A stretch of 64,000 nucleotides of DNA from Pyrinomonadaceae bacterium (GTDB taxonomy: Bacteria; Acidobacteriota; Blastocatellia; Pyrinomonadales; Pyrinomonadaceae). Under the pieces are notes generated by a model. That model made no database searches. It saw nothing but the letters and a program-made list of their open reading frames with translations, and had not been told where the DNA came from. The number at the start of each line of letters is the position of its first letter. The first letter of the stretch is position 1. The position numbers and the translations under genes are program-made. The stretch covers positions 62,001-126,000 of the forward strand of contig JAJTWY010000001.1 of the NCBI GenBank assembly GCA_021463165.1, in the 5' to 3' direction. Positions 8,782 to 16,183 of the stretch are shown piece after piece.

Positions 8782-9216
8782 ATGATCGACGATATTGACC
8801 GAAAAATACTGAAAGAGCTGCAGGAAGACGCTCGGCTGAGTTACGCCGAGCTTGGACGTCGCGTGGGATTGACGACGCCCGCCGTGATCGAGCGTGTCCG
8901 GAAACTCGAGGACGCACAGATCATTACCGGCTATCGGGTCGATATCGACACCGCCAAGGTCGGGCTGCCGATCACCGGGTTTATCAGGATGAGCATCACG
9001 GGGATCGACTACGGCCACATAATTGAGGTGGTTCAGGGTTCCAGCGAAGTGCTCGAGTGCCATCGCGGCACCGGCAGCGATTCCTTTATCATGAAGATCG
9101 CCGTCCGCTCAGTCGAACATTTGCAGGAGGTTATTGACAGGCTGACCCCCTACGGCATCACGACGACGACGATCGTTCTGTCATCGCCGGTCAAGCGGCG
9201 AATAATCGCGGTTTAG
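8782..9216 (+). CDS. Lrp/AsnC family transcriptional regulator
   Basis: A 144-residue regulator. The N-terminal HTH is IDRKILKELQEDARLSYAEL with GLTTPAVIERVRKLE, followed by a C-terminal RAM ligand-binding domain (VGLPITGFIRMSI to TTTIVLSSPVK). The ATG at 8782 is preferred over 8764 because GGGAG sits about ten bases upstream of it. It is transcribed divergently from phhA, the first gene of a phenylalanine/tyrosine degradation run. Lrp-type regulators often sense amino acids and control such neighbours, so it is the probable regulator of phhA-hpd-hmgA. Confidence 0.92.
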   Translation: MIDDIDRKILKELQEDARLSYAELGRRVGLTTPAVIERVRKLEDAQIITGYRVDIDTAKVGLPITGFIRMSITGIDYGHIIEVVQGSSEVLECHRGTGSDSFIMKIAVRSVEHLQEVIDRLTPYGITTTTIVLSSPVKRRIIAV

Positions 9217-9222
9217 GAAGCG

Positions 9223-9618
9223 TCACTTTATTCTTTCAAGCACCCCTTTTCGCTTTATCAGGTTCTTATAGTCCCACTGGATGGACTCAGCCTTTTTGAG
9301 CCATCGCCGAAGGCCTTTCAGGTCGATCTGGTCGGCGGCCGTGTACATGATCGAAGCGTCCTTGAACTTACCGGTTCCCGGTTTTAGCTGCTCCTCATCA
9401 AAATCCACCCCGCTCCAGAACATCAGTCGAATCCCACCCTTTAGCTTGCTATATCCGACTAACGGGTTGCCGTCGAGAAACCATACGGGATGCGCGTGCC
9501 AGATCTTGTTCTCGGCCGTTTTCAAGCGGCCGCAGATCTCAGCGGCGAGTGCGTTGCAGATATCGCGTTCGGATGGCTCCTGTGAATCGTTATAGGCCTG
9601 AATATCCGGGTCCAACAT
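9223..9618 (-). CDS. DUF1801 domain-containing protein
   Basis: A 131-residue protein with the DUF1801 pattern: AENKIWHAHPVWFLDGNPLVGY, then LKGGIRLMFWSG (shown in pieces), then SIMYTAADQIDLKGLRRWLKKAESIQ. Family members are small cytoplasmic proteins of unclear function, some compared with frataxin-like folds. Its ATG shares one base with the stop codon of the upstream cupin gene (TAATG), so the two are translationally coupled. Confidence 0.85.
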   Translation of the reverse strand: MLDPDIQAYNDSQEPSERDICNALAAEICGRLKTAENKIWHAHPVWFLDGNPLVGYSKLKGGIRLMFWSGVDFDEEQLKPGTGKFKDASIMYTAADQIDLKGLRRWLKKAESIQWDYKNLIKRKGVLERIK

Positions 9619-10034
9619 TATTTTCGAGCTTTCTGCTTCTCGGTCGTCTTGCCGTCAAATTCCTCGTCATTAGCCTCCGCTTCTGCCTTGGTTTTGCGAA
9701 CGATCTGGTCCTTGTGATGCGGCGGAGCGTAGATGGTGTAGAGCTTAAGGTCTTCGCTTGCCGAGGTGTTGATCACATTATGTTTTGCCCCCGAAGGTAC
9801 GATCACGACGTCGCCATCCTTGACGTTGTAGGACGTTTTGTCAATGATCACACGTCCCTTTCCGCCCTCGAACCGTAGGAACTGGTCGTTTTCCCAATGT
9901 GTCTCAAGCCCTATCTCTTCCTTTGGCTTGAGGCTCATCAGTACGAGTTGAAGGTGCGGCCCGCTATACAAAACCTTGCGGAAATTCTTGTTCTTCAGCG
10001 TATCTTTTTCGATGTTCGTTTTATAGCCTTTCAT
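9618..10034 (-). CDS. Cupin domain protein
   Basis: A 138-residue protein beginning MKGYKTNIEKDTLKN at ATG 10034, preceded by a good AGAGGAA ribosome-binding site. The upstream in-frame extension lacks family similarity. The single cupin barrel shows GLETHWENDQFLRFEGGKG with DGDVVIVPSGAKHNVIN, the two conserved cupin motifs. The C-terminal 30 residues are a charged Lys/Glu-rich tail. Cupins of this layout are often small sugar- or metal-binding proteins, and the substrate is unknown. It is coupled to the DUF1801 gene. Confidence 0.88.
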   Translation of the reverse strand: MKGYKTNIEKDTLKNKNFRKVLYSGPHLQLVLMSLKPKEEIGLETHWENDQFLRFEGGKGRVIIDKTSYNVKDGDVVIVPSGAKHNVINTSASEDLKLYTIYAPPHHKDQIVRKTKAEAEANDEEFDGKTTEKQKARK

Positions 10035-10248
10035 ACAGTTCCTCTTAATTGGCGCAAAAGCCATCCTGTTCTCAATCCCATTATAGTCCTTTCCAGTCCG
10101 ATGATGCTTCCGAAAACAAAGTTCTTTCAACAATGATTCAACAGAAAATCCCGATCGGATTAAGGTGCTTACCAACTATGTTTCTCTAGATCATTTAGAG
10201 CTGTCCCTGCCAAGTGTTTCAAAAGAACTTACAAGCATGGACTCACGG

Positions 10249-11358
10249 TTAGTCAGGATAATGCTCGACGATATTCGTGTCATTGGTGAGGAGCCGCATC
10301 AATTTGGGATGCACGAACAACTTTTCTTTTGTACTTGGATATTCGATCAACACGCCGATACTAACGAGCTCTTTCAAGTAGTTTGAAGCTGTTTGACGCT
10401 TCGCGATTCCTTTATCTACAAGATTGGTGATTCGGCAATACGGCAATTCGAATATCGTGTCAACAAGCTCGTAACTGTAGATTTTGGGTATCGCCTTTTT
10501 TACATAAGCTTTGGTTATGTCAGCAAGCGAACGAATTGCCGCAATTTTGGCAGAGGTCCAATTGGCTGTGTCATTTACCGCCGTAAGCATAAAAACGATC
10601 CACGGCTCCCATTCGCTTTTGCACGTCACATTAAGAAGCAATTTGTTATAGGTGCTTCGATTCTGAAGGATATATCGGCTCAGATAAAGTACAGGTAAAG
10701 TTAACAAACATTGCTCGATAAGGTAGAGACTGTTGATTACTCGACCGGTTCTGCCATTCCCATCAGTAAACGGGTGAATCGCTTCGAATTGATAATGACC
10801 GACTGCCATTCGAATCAATGGGTCAAGGTCAGTCTCGCGATGGATGAATCGCTCCCAGTTAGCCAGTTTTTCGCGGAGCGTCGTTTCGCCCACTGGTGGC
10901 GTATAGACGACCACGCCATTCGCTTCGTTCCTTAAAGCGGTTCCTGGTATGCGCCGAACCGTCATTTCTACTCCCTTAATGTTTGAGCAAATCATCTCCG
11001 CGGTGCGCGTATTCAGAGGATGCTCGTCGAGAGTCTGGAATCCTTGAAACAATGCCCGACTGTATCTGAGGGCTTCTTTTGTTGCTGGATCGGCATTGGT
11101 CTCCCTCTTTAAATGCTCAAACAGCTTGTCGGTCGTAGTTACAATATTCTCGATTTCAGAGCTTGCCTTGGCTTCAAGCAAAGGAAGCGTATTTACGAGA
11201 ATTGCCGGGTTAGGAATCAACTCGGCGGCCTGCTTTAGTTCGGCAAGTGACGCTCTTGCCGCGATACAGTGTTTTAGTATTGTTTTTGTTTCAATATCGC
11301 GTTCAGGCGGAAGAGGTGGAAGTTCTTGAAATGGTTGATTCGGATCCCAGCCCTGCAT
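10249..11358 (-). CDS. Fic family protein (probable AMP transferase, self-inhibited)
   Basis: A 369-residue protein from ATG 11358 (an in-frame TTG at 11379 is also possible). The Fic catalytic motif [12 protein letters not shown] is intact near residues 195-206, so AMPylation of a protein Tyr/Ser/Thr is expected. An N-terminal SSEIEN (about 66-71) matches the [S/T]xxxE[G/N] inhibitory-helix motif, making this a self-inhibited class II type Fic. The C-terminus (about 285-360) contains a winged-helix-like region ([18 protein letters not shown]) that could bind DNA. The promoter has a palindromic spacer, suggesting autoregulation. Confidence 0.93.
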   Translation of the reverse strand: MQGWDPNQPFQELPPLPPERDIETKTILKHCIAARASLAELKQAAELIPNPAILVNTLPLLEAKASSEIENIVTTTDKLFEHLKRETNADPATKEALRYSRALFQGFQTLDEHPLNTRTAEMICSNIKGVEMTVRRIPGTALRNEANGVVVYTPPVGETTLREKLANWERFIHRETDLDPLIRMAVGHYQFEAIHPFTDGNGRTGRVINSLYLIEQCLLTLPVLYLSRYILQNRSTYNKLLLNVTCKSEWEPWIVFMLTAVNDTANWTSAKIAAIRSLADITKAYVKKAIPKIYSYELVDTIFELPYCRITNLVDKGIAKRQTASNYLKELVSIGVLIEYPSTKEKLFVHPKLMRLLTNDTNIVEHYPD

Positions 11359-11396
11359 GATATGGTTACAAACTGCCAATTCGTCGACACATATTG

Positions 11397-11425
11397 ACTA
11401 TATGTTTATGGCATAAACATGTCAA
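11397..11425 (-). promoter_or_regulatory. Strong sigma-70-like promoter of fic
   Basis: On the minus strand TTGACA (11420-11425) and TATAGT (11397-11402) are separated by exactly 17 bases. They point into fic, with transcription expected to begin near 11390. This is the clearest consensus promoter in the window. Its spacer is a perfect palindrome, listed separately. Confidence 0.75.
11402..11420. promoter_or_regulatory. Palindromic operator filling the fic promoter spacer
   Basis: ATGTTTATG-G-CATAAACAT is a perfect 9-base inverted repeat around one central base. It exactly occupies the 17-base spacer of the fic promoter plus one base on each side. A dimeric regulator bound here would block polymerase. 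The Fic protein has a C-terminal winged-helix-like region and is a candidate autoregulator, which is an inference. Confidence 0.6.
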
Positions 11426-11433
11426 CGGAATGA

Positions 11434-11458
11434 GTCGATAATTTTCGCTTTTATCGAC
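11434..11458. repeat. Perfect 8-base inverted repeat upstream of fic promoter
   Basis: GTCGATAA (11434-11441) and TTATCGAC (11451-11458) form a perfect inverted repeat with a 9-base centre. It lies between the gltX stop and the fic promoter. No T-run follows on either strand, so it does not look like an intrinsic terminator. A second regulator site or a structural hairpin are both possible. Confidence 0.45.
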
Positions 11459-11547
11459 ATATGTATCGGGACGACCGATCATGCTAAACAGAATGCCAGC
11501 CCAAAAATGAACTGATGGCTCGAACGAACCCCTTGTCCGACAAAGAC

Positions 11548-13116
11548 TTAGGTTTCGTTAGATTGATTCCACGCCATTTGGCTGCGCAGGCGCATCAACG
11601 TTCTCTCAAGACCGATCGTCTCAAAAACAGAAAGCATCGACGGACCGACGGCAACGCCGGTCAGCAGCGTTCGTGCGCCGTTCATTATAACACCGAGTTT
11701 TGTGCCTTTTTCTTCGGTGAAGGCTTTGACGACGGTTTCGATGTTTTCTTCGGTGAATGTCTTGTTGCTGTGTTGAGTGTTACGCCCTTGCTCACGCGCG
11801 GGCTTCTGCAATGCATCGCCAAACTCGACCTCGAAGCGCGTCGCGAGTTCTGGCAGCCACGTTTTGAGATCGGGAAACTTTTTGAGATTTTTCTCGACCG
11901 CCGCCGCGTCGAAGTCAAAGTCTTCGCTGAAATATGCGCGGCCTTGTGACGAAAAATCTTTGAGGGTAAAGAACCGCTGGCGGATTAGGTTGATCGTGTT
12001 TTCAAACCACTCTTTGTCGTCATCTTCATATTCATCCCGCCACAGCTTTGCGGCGTTCAGTTCTGGTTTAACAAAAGGTATCAGCTCGCCGAGCGGCATC
12101 GTGCGGATGTACTCGGCGTTCATCCAAATGGCTTTATCGTCGGTCCATTTTCGAGGATCGCCTTCGGTGAAATTGAAGACGGCGTTCGAGCGATGGATGC
12201 CGTCCAGCGAAAATTCTTCGACAAGTTCGTCGAGCGAATAGATCTCACGTTCCTCGCCAGCCGACCAGCCGAGTAACGCGAGAAAATTACGAAACGCTGC
12301 TGCGATAAAACCGGCGTCGCGATACGTCGTCATCGAAACGACCTCGCCGTGCTTGCGTTTTGAGAGCTTGCCTTTATTCGGCGCCATGATGAGCGGCAGA
12401 TGCGCGAATGTCGGCGGCGTTACGCCCAACGCCTCGTAGATCAAAATTTGTTTGTGCGTATTCGTGAGGTGATCTTGCCCGCGGATGACATGAGTGATCT
12501 GCATCTCGATATCGTCGCAAACAACCGCGAGATTGTAGAGCGGATGGCCGTCCGAGCGCAGCAAAACCAGATCTTCCGTCTCAGCATAATCGCGTTCCTG
12601 CGGCCCGTAAACCTGATCTTCGAACGACGTTTTGCCTGCGTCGGGAACTTTCAATCGGATCGCAAACGGCTCGCCGCTGGCGGCGCGAGCATCTGATTCG
12701 TCTTTTGAAAGATCGCGATACTCGTTGTCGCGCATGTTTTTGTCGCCGCCCTGCGCGCGGGCACGCTCCTTGATCGCGTCTTTTACGTTTGCGTCCGACG
12801 GCTCGGCTTTCGGTGTAAAGTCGCGATAGGCTTTGCCGTCTTCGAGCAATTTCATCGCCGCGGCGCGATGTTTGTCGGCGTTGTTCGACTGGAAAACGAT
12901 CTCTTCGTCCGGCGCAAAACCGAGCCACTTCAATCCCTCTAAGATTGAATTCGTCGATTCCTCGGTCGAGCGAGCAAGATCGGTGTCTTCGATTCGCAGA
13001 AGAAACTTGCCGCCGGTATGGCGTGCGTAAAGATAGTTAAAAAGTGCGGTCCGCGCGGAACCGATATGAAGGTATCCCGTCGGTGACGGTGCAAAACGAA
13101 CTCTAACGTCAGACAT
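11548..13116 (-). CDS. gltX: Glutamate--tRNA ligase
   Basis: Class I aminoacyl-tRNA synthetase charging tRNA-Glu in the cytoplasm. The 522-residue protein has the HIGH-type signature SPTGYLHIGSART at the N-terminus and the KMSKS-type loop KGKLSKRKHG near residue 255. Between them is the family core FLLRIEDTDLARS. A poly-acidic insertion and the YAETEDLVLLRSDG segment fit bacterial GltX. The ATG at 13116 (MSDVRVRFAPSPTG) is the normal family start. Its downstream neighbour fic has its own promoter. Confidence 0.97.
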   Translation of the reverse strand: MSDVRVRFAPSPTGYLHIGSARTALFNYLYARHTGGKFLLRIEDTDLARSTEESTNSILEGLKWLGFAPDEEIVFQSNNADKHRAAAMKLLEDGKAYRDFTPKAEPSDANVKDAIKERARAQGGDKNMRDNEYRDLSKDESDARAASGEPFAIRLKVPDAGKTSFEDQVYGPQERDYAETEDLVLLRSDGHPLYNLAVVCDDIEMQITHVIRGQDHLTNTHKQILIYEALGVTPPTFAHLPLIMAPNKGKLSKRKHGEVVSMTTYRDAGFIAAAFRNFLALLGWSAGEEREIYSLDELVEEFSLDGIHRSNAVFNFTEGDPRKWTDDKAIWMNAEYIRTMPLGELIPFVKPELNAAKLWRDEYEDDDKEWFENTINLIRQRFFTLKDFSSQGRAYFSEDFDFDAAAVEKNLKKFPDLKTWLPELATRFEVEFGDALQKPAREQGRNTQHSNKTFTEENIETVVKAFTEEKGTKLGVIMNGARTLLTGVAVGPSMLSVFETIGLERTLMRLRSQMAWNQSNET

Positions 13117-13158
13117 AAGGGAAGATTCTTACCCATCAACGCAAGGAACGCAAAATCG

Positions 13159-13776
13159 CTATGTTTTTTGAAGCCTCAGGGCGATCTGCTCCAGCTGCTG
13201 CGAAAGTTCGCCGATCTTCGTTAAGACCTCGCGTTTGAACTTGGCGTCTTTCATCCCGTCCTTGCCGTCCACCAAAAACGAACCGTTCGGGTCAAGCACT
13301 AGCTTTTCTATCTCATTGGCATCCTCGAGTCCGTTTCGATGGGCAATGATGTCGAGATCGCGTTGTGTGATCAACTCGCTGCGGAGTTTTTGCGCATTAG
13401 CTTTTCCCTTGCTGACAAGGGTGACCGGAACGCCCTCTGCTGCCGCCTCGATGGTTGACGACGAATACTTCAGCCTTGAGAAGAGAAAATTGACCACCAG
13501 AAGCGCGGCCGCCCCGACGAGCCCGCCGACAAGCGAATTATCGGGGCCGATGATCGCGTTCTGGACAGTATTCGAAAGCGAAAGGATCACCACCAGGTCA
13601 AAAGGGTTCAGTTGTGCAAGCTCTCGTTTGCCAAAGATCCTGAGCATTATTACGAGCGCGGCATAAACAATGACTGGCCGAAGTATCTTTTCGCCCCAGG
13701 TGACCGTGTCGTCCAATGTGAACATATGGGTCCAAGCCGAAACGTCAAATAGCAGAAAATGCGGATCGATATACAT
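13159..13776 (-). CDS. YetF/DUF421 family membrane protein
   Basis: A 205-residue protein starting at ATG 13776, preceded by AGAGG. Three N-terminal membrane helices (about residues 30-95) are followed by a cytoplasmic domain. The family motifs GKRELAQLNPFDLVVILSLSN (in part) and VQNAIIGPD are clear, as is the LRSELITQRDLDIIAHRNG segment of the YetF domain. A longer in-frame start at 13968 adds unrelated sequence. The exact role of YetF proteins is unknown. The C-terminal 30 residues form a predicted coiled coil. Confidence 0.88.
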   Translation of the reverse strand: MYIDPHFLLFDVSAWTHMFTLDDTVTWGEKILRPVIVYAALVIMLRIFGKRELAQLNPFDLVVILSLSNTVQNAIIGPDNSLVGGLVGAAALLVVNFLFSRLKYSSSTIEAAAEGVPVTLVSKGKANAQKLRSELITQRDLDIIAHRNGLEDANEIEKLVLDPNGSFLVDGKDGMKDAKFKREVLTKIGELSQQLEQIALRLQKT

Positions 13777-13998
13777 TGAAATAGCCTCTTTGGAATAGAA
13801 GATCGTACTTACCAGCCAGAGTTTATCAGACAGGCGAAACGCCGTCCGCATAGAATTTGCTAGGCCCGTGCGGTTGATCTTCGGTAGAGGATGATGGGTC
13901 CGGGTGAGGTAAAGATTTGCGAGGAGACCGTTCGGCGCGCTTCTTCGGGAAATAAAGAAAGGCCGCATCGAAACCGATTGCGACCACTTCTAGAATAC

Positions 13999-14089
13999 TG
14001 GCGGAGACGACAGGATTCGAACCTGTGGTAGTTTTTAAGACTACAACGATTTAGCAAACCGCCGCTTTCAGCCGCTCAGCCACGTCTCC
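13999..14089 (-). tRNA. tRNA-Ser (GCU anticodon)
   Basis: The acceptor stem pairs GGAGACG (14083-14089, minus strand 5' end) with CGTCTCC (14003-14009), followed by discriminator G and an encoded CCA. The anticodon GCT occupies 14053-14055. A long variable arm and the T-loop GGTTCGAATCC are present, as expected for a type II serine tRNA reading AGC/AGU. It is upstream of yetF on the same strand and has its own promoter. Confidence 0.96.
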
Positions 14090-14113
14090 GTCTGCCCTTT
14101 TCGGCAGAATTCA

Positions 14114-14141
14114 ATTCTAGCCGAAGGGCAAACTTTGTCAA
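14114..14141 (-). promoter_or_regulatory. Promoter of tRNA-Ser
   Basis: On the minus strand TTGACA (14136-14141) and TAGAAT (14114-14119) are spaced by 16 bases. They lie about 25 bases before the mature tRNA 5' end, giving a short leader. This is a good sigma-70 match. Confidence 0.75.
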
Positions 14142-14240
14142 GTTTTGGGGCATCGTAGAGTCATTAACGGGCTTTATCTTGCCTTGACAGGCTTGATTTT
14201 TGGAAAGAGAATACCGAAGTTACCGATATTGCCTGAATCG

Positions 14241-15965
14241 ATGGGATTTTCGTTAAGGACAATTCGACTCGTTCGTTTCGCAACACTTGTGGCCGTTGCC
14301 TTGCTTGCGACAAGCGGTACGATGCAGGCCGGGACTCTCAGCGTTGAGACCCAAAGCGGACCCGCAGTCGGGACCGTGCGGGGAATTGTTCGTGACAACA
14401 GCGGGAACCCCATCGCGGATGCCTCGGTTGCGATCTTTCATTCGGGTACTACAAAGCTGCTGAAACAGGTTTCGTCGGCTCGTGATGGCAGTTTCCTGGC
14501 CCGGATCATTCCCGGAACCTATACAATCCTTGCCGTCGCTTACGGCTTTAACCCTTCGTACATTTTTGGTGTGGATGTCGGCCGATCGGCGAATCTCACG
14601 TATGGGTTCAAGCTCGAACCAGCGGGAAGCGGCAACACACTGCCAGAAAAACGACTCGACCGCAATAGCTCGAAGTGGCGCATTCGTGCCGCACAAATGC
14701 AGCGGGCCATCTATCAGAATCGTGAAGGGAAGCTGCCCGTTGACACGGTTTCGGCCGAAACCGAGCCGGAGCTGAGCGGAGGCAGGTCGGAGCGCGAGGG
14801 ACAAACCGTCGTCGAGACCTATTTCGCGGCCGCCGAAAACGGCAATCACGCAGGAGTCAATTTTGCGACGCTCATCCCTATCGGTGAAAAGACCGATCTG
14901 GTCGTGGCAGGTCAAACGGGGGTTGGAAAGGGCTCGCCTCTGCGTCTCGAAACCGGACTAAAATTCGTGCCGGTCGATGGGCATCAGATCAGGTTCAATA
15001 CATCTGCAACACGTCTGGGGTCGATCGCTGACACGAAGCCGCTCGGCCAGGTTTCATTTCAGGCCCTTGATGAATGGAAGGTTCGTGAAGGCATCATCCT
15101 GGTTTATGGGCTCGATTACTCCAGATTTATCGGGGCGGGCGACTCCGCGTCGCTTTCGCCGCGATTGGGATTGCAGTTAGACCTTAATTCGCGAACTCGG
15201 CTTAGAAGCTCATTTACGACCCAGACCGAAGAGCGTACGTGGTCGCGGGCTCTCGACCTCGAAGGGCAAAATCTTGTTTTTTCGGAACCTGTTGCGGTCG
15301 AAGACATCGTCATCGAATCGGGCAAAGCAAGGATGAACAAGAGCCGCCGGCTCGAGCTAGGGATCGAGCGAGTGATCGATAACCGTTCATCGATCGAAGC
15401 CAACGCATTTTTCGATACAACACTCACAAGGGGCGTCGGCCTGAACAGTTTTGCATTCGATACCCTTGGCGAAGATGCATTCGGCAGCCTCGTAGCGAAC
15501 CAGCAGGGTCGAGCTCAGGGTATACGCGTTGTCTACACGCGACGATTGAATGGGATAGTTTCAGCATCGGGCGGCTATTCTTTCGGGCAAGGACAGAAGC
15601 TATCAGCGGGCGGTATTACTGACCCGTCGGATCTGTTTGACAACGACCTTTTCCATTCCTTCTTCGCTCAGATCGCGGCAGACCTCAGGACCGGAACGAG
15701 CATCCGCACCGTCTATCGTCTCTCGCCGAGGGCTACCGTTTTCGCGATCGATCCTTTCAAAGGCAGGCTTGCCATTTACGATCCGGGCCTAAGCGTTCTT
15801 GTCACCCAGTCGCTGCCCAACCTCGGCCTTCCGTTTCGAGCCGAGGCGATCGTGGACGCACGCAACATCTTCGATTTCCAGTCTGGTATTTTCGGCGAAG
15901 AGGGTGGCCTAAAACTCACTTCATTCGGTCGTATGGTACGCGGCGGCATTCAGGTTCGCTTCTAA
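14241..15965 (+). CDS. Outer-membrane barrel protein with carboxypeptidase-regulatory-like domain
   Basis: A 574-residue exported protein starting at ATG 14241, with a signal peptide ending near ATSGTMQAG. Residues about 45-125 form a carboxypeptidase-regulatory-like (transthyretin-type) fold: GTVRGIVRDNSGNPIADASV and PGTYTILAVAYGF. The rest is rich in alternating strands and ends in a terminal aromatic (GGIQVRF), the pattern of TonB-receptor-like outer-membrane barrels, but at about half the length and with no plug domain. Function unknown. The histidine kinase gene begins 218 bases downstream on the same strand. Confidence 0.8.
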   Translation: MGFSLRTIRLVRFATLVAVALLATSGTMQAGTLSVETQSGPAVGTVRGIVRDNSGNPIADASVAIFHSGTTKLLKQVSSARDGSFLARIIPGTYTILAVAYGFNPSYIFGVDVGRSANLTYGFKLEPAGSGNTLPEKRLDRNSSKWRIRAAQMQRAIYQNREGKLPVDTVSAETEPELSGGRSEREGQTVVETYFAAAENGNHAGVNFATLIPIGEKTDLVVAGQTGVGKGSPLRLETGLKFVPVDGHQIRFNTSATRLGSIADTKPLGQVSFQALDEWKVREGIILVYGLDYSRFIGAGDSASLSPRLGLQLDLNSRTRLRSSFTTQTEERTWSRALDLEGQNLVFSEPVAVEDIVIESGKARMNKSRRLELGIERVIDNRSSIEANAFFDTTLTRGVGLNSFAFDTLGEDAFGSLVANQQGRAQGIRVVYTRRLNGIVSASGGYSFGQGQKLSAGGITDPSDLFDNDLFHSFFAQIAADLRTGTSIRTVYRLSPRATVFAIDPFKGRLAIYDPGLSVLVTQSLPNLGLPFRAEAIVDARNIFDFQSGIFGEEGGLKLTSFGRMVRGGIQVRF

Positions 15966-16183
15966 CTTGGCCGTGTGATGAATCCTAGTCTCAGTTCCCC
16001 GTCTTCTCCGAAATATTGGATTTACAGCAAAATACTGAATACCGGGTTGTCTGGAATTGCCAAAAGATCAGCCGCACGGCCGTTTTATGACTGGAAATAT
16101 CGGTTCGGGAAAGGCTTTCGCTGGATCACAAATCTGGAACGTATTTTGCGTGAGTTTTTAGTTGGCGCAGTTTGCCTGCGAGG

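Noticed and set aside
16160..16180. Possible sigma-54 promoter (TTGGCGCAGTTTGC) before the histidine kinase
   Set aside because: The spacing between the GG and GC elements is 8 bases where 10 is required, so it does not fit a -24/-12 promoter.
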